In this document: positions 14,604-22,961 of the stretch, piece by piece
How positions within the stretch are numbered: position 1 is the stretch's first letter
Layout of the letters: each line of letters opens with the position of its first letter
NCBI GenBank assembly: GCA_016293915.1
Contig: JAEDCY010000011.1
Span: 1-64,000, forward strand
Length of the DNA: 64,000 bases
Direction: 5' to 3'
Origin: Treponema sp.
GTDB taxonomy: Bacteria; Spirochaetota; Spirochaetia; Treponematales; Treponemataceae
The notes under the pieces: model-generated
The model's input: only the letters and a program-made list of their open reading frames with translations
What the model was told of the DNA's origin: nothing
The model's database searches: none
Program-made: the position numbers and the translations under genes

Positions 14604-16319
14604 TTAGTCGTTTTTCTGAGACTTAAGCATATCACCGAGTGTGTATGCTCCGTCATCATCGTCATTCGAACTAGACATATACTGTGAGATTTCATCGCGC
14701 TGCTGCTTCCTCTTATACTCACGTACAGAGAAGGCAACCTGCTCCTTGTCTACCTTTACGTCTACAACGAATACGTTGATTTTGTCGCCAACCTTGTATT
14801 TTGTAACAGCCTCTTCAAAAGGAACATCCTTGTCGTCACTGAGGTTTGCCTTATTTACAAGACCTTCAATTCCGTTTGGAGCCTTTACGAAGATTCCGAA
14901 ATCTGTGATAGAAGTAATTTCACCTTCCAAAGTTGAACCAGGCTTATATTCTTCTGCAAATGCCTTCCAAGGATTGTCTGTAAGCTGCTTGATTCCAACT
15001 TTAACTCTGTGAGCTTCTGGATCGCACTCAATAACAATAGCTTCAATTTCCTGATCAACAGTCAATTCGCTGCCCGGATGCTTAACTTTCTTTGTCCATG
15101 AAATATCATCAGCATGAAGGAAAGCGTCGATTCCGTCTTCAAGAGCAACAAATGCGCCGATGTTTGTAATCTTAACAACCTTGCCCTTGATTTTTGTTCC
15201 AACAGGATATTTTTCTGCAATTGAATCCCATGGATTTTCTGTAGCCTGCTTAAAGCCGAGAGAAACACGACCAGCCTGGATATCATATCCAAGAATCATT
15301 GCTTCAACTTCCTGCCCAACAGAAACCATATCGCCAGGCTTGTTTACTTTCTTTGTCCAAGAGAACTCAGAAATGTGTACAAGACCTTCAATTCCTTCTT
15401 CAAGTTCAACGAATGCACCGAATTCTGTAAGCTTTGTAACCTTACCCTTTACGATGTCATTAACATGATATTTTTCTTCGAAGTGAATCCATGGATCTTC
15501 AGCAAAGTGCTTAAGAGAGAGATTGATTCTCTTTTCAGCAGGATCAAGGCGGATAACCTTAAGTTCGATTTCCTGTCCCTTCTTTACAAAATCCTTTGGA
15601 CGAGCTACGTGGCCCCAGCTCATATCGTTGATGTGGAGAAGACCATCAAAGCCACCCAAATCAATGAATGCACCAAAGCTTGTAAAGCTCTTTACTGTAC
15701 CCTTTACAGTGTCGCCAATCTGTACAGAATTGAAGAATGCATCGCGTTTTTCATCGATTTCTTCTTCAAGATACTTGCGGCGGTTAACTACAGGGTTCAA
15801 TTTATTATCTGAATAAAGACGTTCAATATAGAACTTAGATCTCAAACCAATCAATGACTCAGGCTTGTCAATCTTTTCAGCATCAGCCTGACTGATAGGC
15901 AGGAATGCTGCACGATCAATACCAAGATCAACCTCATAGCCACTCTTCACTACTTTTACGATTACGCCATCAACAGGAGTTTTATCCTTCCATGCTGACT
16001 GAATCTCTTTCATGTAGCGCTTTGAATCAGCCTTCTTCTTTGACAATACAGGACCATTAGCATTGTGTCCTGACAAGAACGCCTGAACCTTATCCCCTTC
16101 TTTCGGCAGGTCGCCTGCGAACTCCTCTGTAGGGATTAATCCCTCTGACTTGTCTCCAATATCAACATAAACATAGTCATTGGTAATCTGTACTACGATA
16201 CCTTCTACCATCTGACCAGCCTGTGGTGCATTGAATTCTTTAAGGGACTCCTCTAATTGTGTCTGAAAGTCGCCCTTGGAGTTCTGAGCTTCTTCCTTTT
16301 CCACTTCCATTTCTTCCAT
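14604..16319 (-). CDS. rpsA: 30S ribosomal protein S1
   Basis: This 571-aa protein consists of six S1/OB repeats (about residues 35-105, 122-195, 206-278, 291-365, 378-452 and 465-538), each with the pattern G-x-V-x-x-(I/V)-x-x-x-G-x-(F/Y)-V-x-(L/V). The acidic N-terminus and charged, Asp/Ser-rich tail match ribosomal S1, which captures mRNA on the 30S subunit. AAAGG lies 9 nt before the ATG. cmk lies 15 nt upstream on the same strand, the common cmk-rpsA pairing. Presence of S1 matters for the leaderless transcripts proposed in this window, because S1 is normally dispensable for those. Confidence 0.96.
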   Translation of the reverse strand: MEEMEVEKEEAQNSKGDFQTQLEESLKEFNAPQAGQMVEGIVVQITNDYVYVDIGDKSEGLIPTEEFAGDLPKEGDKVQAFLSGHNANGPVLSKKKADSKRYMKEIQSAWKDKTPVDGVIVKVVKSGYEVDLGIDRAAFLPISQADAEKIDKPESLIGLRSKFYIERLYSDNKLNPVVNRRKYLEEEIDEKRDAFFNSVQIGDTVKGTVKSFTSFGAFIDLGGFDGLLHINDMSWGHVARPKDFVKKGQEIELKVIRLDPAEKRINLSLKHFAEDPWIHFEEKYHVNDIVKGKVTKLTEFGAFVELEEGIEGLVHISEFSWTKKVNKPGDMVSVGQEVEAMILGYDIQAGRVSLGFKQATENPWDSIAEKYPVGTKIKGKVVKITNIGAFVALEDGIDAFLHADDISWTKKVKHPGSELTVDQEIEAIVIECDPEAHRVKVGIKQLTDNPWKAFAEEYKPGSTLEGEITSITDFGIFVKAPNGIEGLVNKANLSDDKDVPFEEAVTKYKVGDKINVFVVDVKVDKEQVAFSVREYKRKQQRDEISQYMSSSNDDDDGAYTLGDMLKSQKND

Positions 16320-16334
16320 TCTAAAACCTTTAAT

Positions 16335-16967
16335 TTATGAAATTTGTTTTTCTATTATCGCACAAACATTGTCTATCGTCAAGTTAGAAGTATCTATATA
16401 TAGCGCATCTTTTGCAATTTTAAGAGAACCTTCTTTCTTGTTTTTGTCCATTTCGTCGCGCTTTTCTATAGCAGCCTTGATTTCTTCAAGAGTCATATCA
16501 CTAACCCCCTGATCAAAACGGCGTTTAGCACGAACCTCTGCAGAAGCATCCAGGTAAACCTTGACTTCTGCATTCGGAAACACAACGGTTGTCATATCGC
16601 GACCTTCGCAGACAATACTAAGGCTTTTTGTAATCTCCCGCATAAGATCGTTTACCAGATGACGGATTTCTACTATAGAACTAACCTGACTTGCATTTGC
16701 AGTAATCCGGTCATCATGAAGATGGTCTGTAACATCTTTTCCATTAAGGATAAAATGACCTTCTTTTGTATATTCGATTTTCTGCTTGCGGCAAAAATCA
16801 AGAGTTGCCTTTTCATCCTTATAATCAACTCCGGCATCAAGCACGGCCATTGTCAAAGTTCTGTAAAAACCGCCGCTGTTCAAAAAAGTAATATCTAATT
16901 TTTCTGCCAGCATTTTTGCTATTGTACTTTTTCCTGTTCCTGCAGGACCATCGATTGCTATAATCAT
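16335..16967 (-). CDS. cmk: Cytidylate kinase
   Basis: Cmk phosphorylates CMP and dCMP with ATP in the cytosol. The 210-aa protein has the P-loop DGPAGTGKST, the substrate motif NSGGFYRTL, CEGRDMTTVVFP, the lid with KRRFDQG, and the C-terminal YIDTSNLTIDNV typical of the family. Length is normal for short-type Cmk. The ATG overlaps the stop of the upstream PAP2 gene by 4 nt, so translation is probably coupled. rpsA follows 15 nt downstream. Confidence 0.96.
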   Translation of the reverse strand: MIIAIDGPAGTGKSTIAKMLAEKLDITFLNSGGFYRTLTMAVLDAGVDYKDEKATLDFCRKQKIEYTKEGHFILNGKDVTDHLHDDRITANASQVSSIVEIRHLVNDLMREITKSLSIVCEGRDMTTVVFPNAEVKVYLDASAEVRAKRRFDQGVSDMTLEEIKAAIEKRDEMDKNKKEGSLKIAKDALYIDTSNLTIDNVCAIIEKQIS

Positions 16968-17659
16968 TTTTTTTCTCCATTAATTCTATAACAAAGAGCT
17001 GAAATAAAATAACCTGACACACAACCAATTGCAGCTCCAGAAAGCACATCTGTCATAAAATGGTTTCCGCTAAGCATTCTCAAAATCATAGTTGTGACAC
17101 ATACTGCGAAAGTAAAAGTGAGCACAGGTTTCTTCAATTTTGAATCTGCATAACGTACAGTAAACCATGTCAGTAAAAATCCGAATGCTATAAAAACATT
17201 TGCAGAATGTCCGCTTGGCCAGGAAAGGAAAAAATCTCCTTTTTCTATCCCCTTCTGACTCGGATTTTCAAAATACATATATGGACGAATTCTTCCTGCC
17301 AGAATTTTTAACATTCTATAAAAGCTGTTTCCGTACAACCAGCTGATTCCCAAAATTAAACTGTCGACAAATGCAATCTTAAAACCTTTTGACTTATCTT
17401 TTGAAGCAAAAAAAGATGTAAAAACAGAAACTACAACAATAAGACCAGAAAACACAACAAATACATCACCTATAGTATCCAGAGTTTCGTTGTATGGTCT
17501 TGCAAATTTTGCATCAACCGGATTTACATTTTCGATATTATAAGAGCTTCCATCCCACTCAACTCCAGCTTTATGCGATTTTAAAATTAAAGAAGCAAGC
17601 ATAAGCATACAGCCTAAAAGACAAATTCCTGATAAAGTAAAAAACTGTTTTTTTGTCAT
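16964..17659 (-). CDS. PAP2 family membrane phosphatase
   Basis: A 231-aa integral membrane protein with all three PAP2 motifs: KILAGRIRP (KxxxxxxRP), PSGHS and the SGNHFMTD part of SRxxxxxHxxxD, where the Arg position is Gly. About six transmembrane segments flank them. The family dephosphorylates phosphatidic acid, PGP or undecaprenyl pyrophosphate at the membrane; a role in lipid or lipid-carrier recycling is likely but not fixed. GGAAGG precedes the ATG by 5 nt. It is coupled to cmk by a 4-nt overlap. Confidence 0.9.
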   Translation of the reverse strand: MTKKQFFTLSGICLLGCMLMLASLILKSHKAGVEWDGSSYNIENVNPVDAKFARPYNETLDTIGDVFVVFSGLIVVVSVFTSFFASKDKSKGFKIAFVDSLILGISWLYGNSFYRMLKILAGRIRPYMYFENPSQKGIEKGDFFLSWPSGHSANVFIAFGFLLTWFTVRYADSKLKKPVLTFTFAVCVTTMILRMLSGNHFMTDVLSGAAIGCVSGYFISALCYRINGEKK

Positions 17660-17694
17660 AAAAACCTTCCTATATAAAATATTTTTTCAATAAT

Positions 17695-18732
17695 CTAAAG
17701 TTTATTTTTTAACACCTTGTATTTCATGAAAACAGTAACATCCTCAGCCCATTTGTACTGACTCATAAATGCACCGGTAAAACTTTTTATTGCCTGTTTA
17801 TCACCAGAAATAAAATCAAAATAATCACATTTGATTACTTCAGGATTAATTCGGAAATTATTGTATTCTGCTATAAAGAAATTCTGAATTTCAAGTTCTG
17901 AAAGGCTTCGTTTTATATCTACAATCAGATTACGTAGATTAGCTCCATAACGTGAAGAATCAGCCTCTGCACCATAAAGGACTGCAATCAATTCTTTTGT
18001 TTTTACTGAGCTGCCGTTTTTATAAATCAGATAAGCCAGAAGTTCATTAGATTTTGTTCTTGAAAATTTGATTATCCTGTTATCATACAAAAGCGTAAAA
18101 TTTCCGAAGGTTTTAGCTTCAAGACTCTGCTTCTGTTTTTTCAGCAGCATTATGATTTTCTTTTCTGAACGGCGTTTATAAAGCGACAGGCAAAACAGAA
18201 GAATTGTTGTAGTTATGAAATTTAATAATCCAGAAAGACCAAAATTTTCGTATATTCCTGAAGCCATAATACCTAAATCTGCCAGCAGCCCGAAAAGAAA
18301 TATAATTGGTGAAAATGAAAAAACACAAACTGCAATAACGCTGGTAAGATTAAAGATTATCACTCCATTAAATGGTTGAGTCATAAAAAAATTAAATGCA
18401 CCTATCCCAAGAAAACTCAGGTAACCAATATAAAAAGGAATAGTCTTTATTACATAAGATTTTTCTCTCGAAACATTTTTTACTGCAATTGAATAAAAAT
18501 ACAAAAAGGAACTAACAAGAATATAGATACCAAAATATACATATGTGAAAGAACTTTCATATAAATTACTTTTATGATTAAGTAAAAGACTCATCAGCAG
18601 ATTAAACAGTCCGAATGCAAATAAAAAAGGACTGATAAAAATCAAATGAAGCCGGTTTGTTTCTCCAGAATCTGCCAGATCTGAAGGTGAAATATAATAT
18701 CGATTACGATAAGCAGCAACGACTTTATTCAT
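17695..18732 (-). CDS. Membrane-anchored BTAD/SARP-type transcriptional regulator
   Basis: The protein (345 aa from the ATG at 18732) has two parts. About six transmembrane helices span residues 25-200 (for example FISPFLFAFGLFNLLMSLLL and FLYFYSIAV). A basic linker KRRSEKKI leads to a cytosolic winged-helix domain (KTFGNFTLLYDNRIIKFSRT, SNELLAYLIYKNG, LRNLIVDIKRSL) ending with FMSQYKWAED, as in the bacterial transcriptional activator (BTAD/SARP) type. So the DNA-binding domain appears tethered to the membrane, a ToxR-like idea. Signal and targets unknown. A TTG at 18774 could extend it by 14 residues, but that TTG is the first half of a perfect -35 box. Confidence 0.75.
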   Translation of the reverse strand: MNKVVAAYRNRYYISPSDLADSGETNRLHLIFISPFLFAFGLFNLLMSLLLNHKSNLYESSFTYVYFGIYILVSSFLYFYSIAVKNVSREKSYVIKTIPFYIGYLSFLGIGAFNFFMTQPFNGVIIFNLTSVIAVCVFSFSPIIFLFGLLADLGIMASGIYENFGLSGLLNFITTTILLFCLSLYKRRSEKKIIMLLKKQKQSLEAKTFGNFTLLYDNRIIKFSRTKSNELLAYLIYKNGSSVKTKELIAVLYGAEADSSRYGANLRNLIVDIKRSLSELEIQNFFIAEYNNFRINPEVIKCDYFDFISGDKQAIKSFTGAFMSQYKWAEDVTVFMKYKVLKNKL

Positions 18733-18744
18733 AGTAACAGTGTG

Positions 18745-18774
18745 ATTATAAAAGGAGTTACGCAACTTTGTCAA
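18745..18774 (-). promoter_or_regulatory. Near-consensus sigma70 promoter of the BTAD regulator
   Basis: On the minus strand TTGACA (18774-18769), an 18-nt spacer and TATAAT (18750-18745) are both perfect hexamers. The ATG lies 12 nt after the -10 box, predicting a leader of about 4-6 nt without a Shine-Dalgarno sequence. Confidence 0.75.
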
Positions 18775-18816
18775 ATACAGATTGTCCGGCTGTCCTCGTA
18801 AGGTCAGCAGAGCAAT

Positions 18817-19572
18817 CTATTTACAAAGGGCAAGGAGTCCTTTTACCTCTCGCTCGGTAAGATCGCGGTGTTGGCCAGGGCGGAGGTCATCCAGGTTTAC
18901 ATTACCAATACGTACACGAACAAGCGAACGGGTTCCAATATTCTGACTCTCAAGCATTTTTCTAATTTCGCGATTTTTTCCTTCTATAAGGACTATACGG
19001 ATTTTTCGAGGTTTAAGAACATCACAACGTACACATTTATAAAATACGTTATCTACACGAACTCCGTGTTCCAGAAGAGCCGCAGTTTCGGGGCTTACAT
19101 CCTGGCTTGTTTCTACTATATACTCTTTTTCAATCTGACTTGATGGATGAGAAAGTTTTGCTGCAAAGTCACCGTCATTTGTAAAAAGAATCATACCCTT
19201 GGAATACATATCAAGGCGACCAACATTATACAGACGTTCTTTATAAGAATCACGCAGTAAATCAACTGCAACCTGTCTTCCCTTTTCATCACTAGCAGAA
19301 CAAACAAAACCAGCAGGCTTATTCAAAAGAACATAACACTTTCGTTTTTCCAGGTGTACAGGCTGTCCGTCAACACAAACCTTATCCCCGGCAGAAACCT
19401 TTGTACCAAGTTCTGTTATTACATTTCCATTTACTGTAACGCGACCATCTAAAATAATTTGTTCTGAAGCACGACGACTTGCTACCCCGCAATGAGCAAG
19501 GTAAGCCTGAAGGCGTGTCTGTTCCTGATTAATGTTATCGGGCAAGTTCGAATCTTTCCTGTTCATCTTCAT
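18817..19572 (-). CDS. rluB: Pseudouridine synthase (RluB/RsuA family)
   Basis: The enzyme isomerises a specific uridine in 23S (RluB) or 16S (RsuA) rRNA. An S4 RNA-binding domain (LQAYLAHCGVASRRASEQII, about 20-75) precedes the catalytic domain with GRLDMYSKGMILFTNDG, which holds the catalytic Asp, and GKNREIRKML. Position beside scpA/scpB is the widespread arrangement for RluB. The start is uncertain: ATG 19572 or 19566, both inside the end of scpB, neither with a clear Shine-Dalgarno sequence; coupling to scpB is likely. Cytosolic. Confidence 0.9.
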   Translation of the reverse strand: MKMNRKDSNLPDNINQEQTRLQAYLAHCGVASRRASEQIILDGRVTVNGNVITELGTKVSAGDKVCVDGQPVHLEKRKCYVLLNKPAGFVCSASDEKGRQVAVDLLRDSYKERLYNVGRLDMYSKGMILFTNDGDFAAKLSHPSSQIEKEYIVETSQDVSPETAALLEHGVRVDNVFYKCVRCDVLKPRKIRIVLIEGKNREIRKMLESQNIGTRSLVRVRIGNVNLDDLRPGQHRDLTEREVKGLLALCK

Positions 19573-20074
19573 CAAGTTTAGGTAAATCAGCAATAGAATT
19601 CAAGCGGAATAGTTTTAAAAATTCCTTGGTTGTTCCAAACAAGGTTGGTCTTCCAGGTGCTTCTTTTTTTCCAACTTCTTTTATGAGATTTCTTTCAATC
19701 AAAAGGCGAATCATATTGTCTACACCTACACCTCTAAGTTGTTCAATTTCTGCACGGGTTATAGGCTGTGAATATGCAATTATAGCAAGAGTTTCCATTG
19801 CAGATTTTGACAATCTGCCTTCTCTCTTTGAACCGTAAAATTCCTTAAGGACGTCCCAGTATTCTTTTTTAGGAGCAAGACACCAGCCGCCTGTAATCAT
19901 TACTAGTTCAATACCAGAATCTTCTGAGTTATATTTTTCTTTGAGATGTTCAATACACTTTTCTGTTACTTCTTCTGAAAGCTGAGCTTTGTTTGCAAGT
20001 ACCTTGACGGTAAGAGGTTCACTTTCAAGAAATAAAACTGTTTCAACAAGTGCTGTTTCTTTATTAAAGTCCAT
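19535..20074 (-). CDS. scpB: Segregation and condensation protein B
   Basis: ScpB is the kite-type subunit that dimerises and binds ScpA in the SMC-ScpAB condensin. The protein (179 aa from ATG 20074) has two winged helices: ALVETVLFLESEPLTVKVLA and the conserved SAMETLAIIAYSQPITRAEIEQLRGV block (split here for reading; about 90-115), then APGRPTLFGTT. In the usual operon scpB follows scpA directly; here a 200-bp element and its flanks separate them (20111-20377). A possible promoter GTGACA-17-TACACT ends 7 nt before the ATG, which would allow independent expression. Confidence 0.93.
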   Translation of the reverse strand: MDFNKETALVETVLFLESEPLTVKVLANKAQLSEEVTEKCIEHLKEKYNSEDSGIELVMITGGWCLAPKKEYWDVLKEFYGSKREGRLSKSAMETLAIIAYSQPITRAEIEQLRGVGVDNMIRLLIERNLIKEVGKKEAPGRPTLFGTTKEFLKLFRLNSIADLPKLDEDEQERFELAR

Positions 20075-20104
20075 GCGAAAGAGTGTATCATAAAACAATA
20101 TTAT

Positions 20105-20369
20105 TGTCACACGGATTCAATTTTGCTAACGCAAAATCATTTTTATATTATATATGGGGCTGTCTAAAAAGTATTGTCATGCTGAACCTTCGCAGCATAG
20201 CTGCTCGGAGACTCGCTAAAAACAGTCCACTGGACTGTTTTTGCCCTGCTACGCAGTGCCGCTCCCTATGTTTCAGCATCTACACTACATTTAGAGCTAT
20301 AGATTCCGAAACAAGTTCGGAATGACACCAGGAGTTAAACTTGTTGGACAGCCCCGAATCCGTGTGACA
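20105..20369. repeat. 14-bp inverted arms enclosing the 200-bp element
   Basis: TGTCACACGGATTC at 20105-20118 is perfectly complementary to GAATCCGTGTGACA at 20356-20369. The right arm abuts the 200-bp element (20156-20355); the left is separated by 37 A/T-rich nt. This looks like a pre-existing hairpin opened by insertion, or an element with two nested terminal repeats. Confidence 0.75.
20156..20355. repeat. 200-bp MITE-like element, copy B
   Basis: The termini GGGGCTGTC (20156-20164) and GACAGCCCC (20347-20355) are perfect 9-bp inverted repeats. The interior matches copy A (11852-12051) in the opposite direction with only scattered differences. No ORF of meaningful length. It sits between scpA and scpB. 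Confidence 0.88.
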
Positions 20370-20377
20370 TATATATA

Positions 20378-21202
20378 TTAATTAGAGGTTAACTCTTCTT
20401 CTGAAGGGATATATCCGGAATTCTCTTCGCGGGCGCAAATCTTAATATCGCCGAAGAGTTTGTTCTGGAAGATTGTAATCATCTTAAATTTGACAGCTTC
20501 GAGAATTGCCATAAAAGCACAGATTACGTCCATTTCATTTCCAGGACGGGTAAGAAGATCTGTAAACATACACTCTTTTTTTTCTTCAAGCAATTCGTTC
20601 ATGAGAGTAATTTTTTCGTTTACAGAAATCTCCTCATACATATTCAAAATCTTTTCATTTGAATACTGCTTCATGATAGACTTGAAGATGTCCTGCATCT
20701 GCTGTAAGAGTTCCCAGGTGTCTACCTCTTCCCACATATCCTCAGACTCATCAAATGGCAAAACCCGCTGAATCTTCTTGCGTTCAAAGTTCCATTCGGA
20801 ATCATCTTCCTGTTCTTCCATAAGAGAAGAAAGCTTCTTAAATTTCTGGTATTCAATAAGCTTTTCTACAAGTTCTGCACGAGGATCTTCTTCATCCTCA
20901 TCATCATAAGCAACTTCAACAGGAAGAAGCATACGGCTCTTGATATAAATAAGCTTTGCTGCCCAGCTGTAGAATTCTGAAAGGTCACCGAGGTCTGTCT
21001 GCACAGCGTAATCAAGATATTCAAGATACTGCTCTGTAATCTGAGCAATCGGGATGTCATAGATATTTACTTTACTTTCGCGGATGAGAGCCCAGAGAAG
21101 ATCGAGCGGACCTTCAAATTCGCCGGCCTTATATGCATGCTTTACTGCAACCGTTGTGCCGCCAGCATTTTCTGTGCTAATTGTGTTTTCCGTTTGTTCC
21201 AT
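20378..21202 (-). CDS. scpA: Segregation and condensation protein A
   Basis: ScpA is the kleisin that bridges the SMC heads and binds ScpB. The 274-aa protein has the conserved N-terminal FEGPLDLLWALIRESKVNIY, then the IPIAQITEQYLEYL helix, LIYIKSRMLLP, an acidic middle and a C-terminal winged helix (FMAILEAVKFKMITIFQ). A 20-residue polar N-terminal extension precedes the core. It starts inside the 3' end of folK (26-nt overlap) on the same strand. Cytosolic, chromosome-associated. Confidence 0.95.
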   Translation of the reverse strand: MEQTENTISTENAGGTTVAVKHAYKAGEFEGPLDLLWALIRESKVNIYDIPIAQITEQYLEYLDYAVQTDLGDLSEFYSWAAKLIYIKSRMLLPVEVAYDDEDEEDPRAELVEKLIEYQKFKKLSSLMEEQEDDSEWNFERKKIQRVLPFDESEDMWEEVDTWELLQQMQDIFKSIMKQYSNEKILNMYEEISVNEKITLMNELLEEKKECMFTDLLTRPGNEMDVICAFMAILEAVKFKMITIFQNKLFGDIKICAREENSGYIPSEEELTSN

Positions 21203-21734
21203 TTTCTACCGCCTTAGGGAATTCCATTAATTTTTTAATTCCTTCAGCCCCACCCGTTTTTTCTACGGCCTCAAGGCATTTTATATATTTTTCCCTAACT
21301 ATTTCATCGGCAGAATATTTTAAAACTTCAATGGAAGGTATCAAAACAAAAGCTCTTTCTTCCATTCGGATATGAGGAATCTGGAGCTCAGGCGAGTCTA
21401 TATGCTCGTTTCCAAAAAGTTCTATATCAATATCGAGGGGGCGCGGACCAAAGCGGATTTCCTTCGCGCGGTTGCGGCCATACTTAGCCTCGATTTCGTT
21501 TATTTTATGTAAAAAATCAAATGCGTCAGTGTCGTCCGGAACATAGCCGACAACCGCCGCATTATAAAAATCTTCCTGATCTGTAACATACATGGCAGGA
21601 GTTTTGTAGACGTTTGAAAAAACACAGTTCTTCATCAAACATTCCAAGTCCCTGCCGGCAGAAGCAAGAAGTTCAAGAGGTGTTTTACTATTATAAGATT
21701 TGTTTGAGCCAAGCCCCAAGAGAACCCGTTTCAT
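21177..21734 (-). CDS. folK: 2-amino-4-hydroxy-6-hydroxymethyldihydropteridine diphosphokinase
   Basis: HPPK transfers pyrophosphate from ATP to the pterin in folate synthesis. The 185-aa protein has LGLGSNKS at the start, the conserved FYNAAVVG strand, the signature RFGPRPLDIDIELFG with the metal-binding Asp pair, and IPHIRMEERAFVLIP. I choose ATG 21734, with GAGGTG 7 nt upstream, over the in-frame TTG at 21749. No folP or folB lies nearby. It overlaps scpA by 26 nt and follows recA by 18 nt, so recA-folK-scpA may be one transcription unit. Confidence 0.95.
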   Translation of the reverse strand: MKRVLLGLGSNKSYNSKTPLELLASAGRDLECLMKNCVFSNVYKTPAMYVTDQEDFYNAAVVGYVPDDTDAFDFLHKINEIEAKYGRNRAKEIRFGPRPLDIDIELFGNEHIDSPELQIPHIRMEERAFVLIPSIEVLKYSADEIVREKYIKCLEAVEKTGGAEGIKKLMEFPKAVENGTNGKHN

Positions 21735-21752
21735 AATAAAACACCTCAATAA

Positions 21753-22859
21753 TTAAAACAATGCGCCATCAGCAGGAGCATCAGATGCATCAGCGGCAGC
21801 AGCAGTCTTTTCAGACTTCTTTGCAGCAGCCTTTTTTGGCTCCTTCTTTTCAATTACCTGGCCAGGGAATGCAATTTCGCGAACCTTAGCTTCGATAGTT
21901 GCAGCAATTTCAGGATTAGTTTCGATAAAGTTCACGGCATTTTCTTTACCCTGACCGATTTTTTCTTCGCCCATTGTATACCATGCACCACGTTTATCTA
22001 CAATTCCGTGTTTTACGGCAGAATCAAGCAGAGAAGCACTTGCATTAATTCCCTTACCAAAGTAAATATCAAGTTCGCACTTTCTGAATGGAGGCGCAAC
22101 CTTGTTCTTAACAATCTTTACGCGAACACGGTTTCCGATTGCATCCTCATCACCTTTTCCATCAATTGTTTCAACACGGCGGATTTCCAGACGAACAGAA
22201 GAATAGAACTTCAAGGCCTGTCCACCAGTTGTTGTTTCAGGGTTACCAAACATAACGCCAATCTTCATACGAATCTGGTTGATAAAGATTACGATACTGT
22301 TTGACTTTCCGATTATTGCTGTAAGCTTACGCAAAGCCTGGCTCATAAGTCGAGCCTGCATACCCATTACAGCGTCACCCATCTCGCCTTCTATTTCTTT
22401 TTCCGGTGTAAGTGCTGCTACTGAGTCTACAACTACAACATCAACCGCGCCGCTTCTTACAAGGTTCTCGGTAATTTCAAGAGCCTGCTCACCAGTGTCC
22501 GGCTGAGAAACCCAAAGCTCATCTATATTTACACCAAGATTCTTTGCATAAACCGGGTCAAGAGCATGCTCCGCATCCACAAAGGCTGCAACACCGCCAA
22601 GCTTCTGAGCTTCTGCAATCGCATGCAAGGCAAGAGTTGTTTTACCAGAACTTTCCGGACCATACATTTCGATAACACGGCCACGAGGATATCCTCCGAT
22701 ACCAAGTGCTTCATCAAGCAAAATTGAACCAGAAGGAATTACTTCAATTCCCGCAGCATTTGCTTTGTCGCCGAGCTTCATAATTGCACCCTGACCGAAC
22801 TGCTTTTCAATCTGAAGACGAGCCGCCTCCAGAGCTTTCATTTTTTCAGATGTTTCCAT
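21753..22859 (-). CDS. recA: DNA recombinase RecA
   Basis: RecA forms filaments on single-stranded DNA for recombination and SOS signalling. The protein is 368 aa from ATG 22859. It contains Walker A GPESSGKTT, the VVVVDSVAALTP strand, the L2 loop region with GNPETTTGG, and a C-terminal tail rich in Ala, Lys and Asp. All catalytic features look intact. Upstream GGAGGAAGGTGG serves either ATG 22859 or GTG 22868. I see no clear LexA-type operator, and spirochaetes of this group often lack a classical SOS box. Confidence 0.97.
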   Translation of the reverse strand: METSEKMKALEAARLQIEKQFGQGAIMKLGDKANAAGIEVIPSGSILLDEALGIGGYPRGRVIEMYGPESSGKTTLALHAIAEAQKLGGVAAFVDAEHALDPVYAKNLGVNIDELWVSQPDTGEQALEITENLVRSGAVDVVVVDSVAALTPEKEIEGEMGDAVMGMQARLMSQALRKLTAIIGKSNSIVIFINQIRMKIGVMFGNPETTTGGQALKFYSSVRLEIRRVETIDGKGDEDAIGNRVRVKIVKNKVAPPFRKCELDIYFGKGINASASLLDSAVKHGIVDKRGAWYTMGEEKIGQGKENAVNFIETNPEIAATIEAKVREIAFPGQVIEKKEPKKAAAKKSEKTAAAADASDAPADGALF

Positions 22860-22961
22860 TATAGCCACCTTCCTCCCACATATAATATGGCTTCAAAATT
22901 AAGATTTTTGACAAATTTTCAAAAAAAAAGTTAAAAAATCTGTGATTTTTTTTCTTTTTTC

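Noticed and set aside
20156..20355. Small protein gene inside the 200-bp element
   Set aside because: Frames across the element differ between copies by context, have no ribosome binding site and encode repeat-derived sequence.
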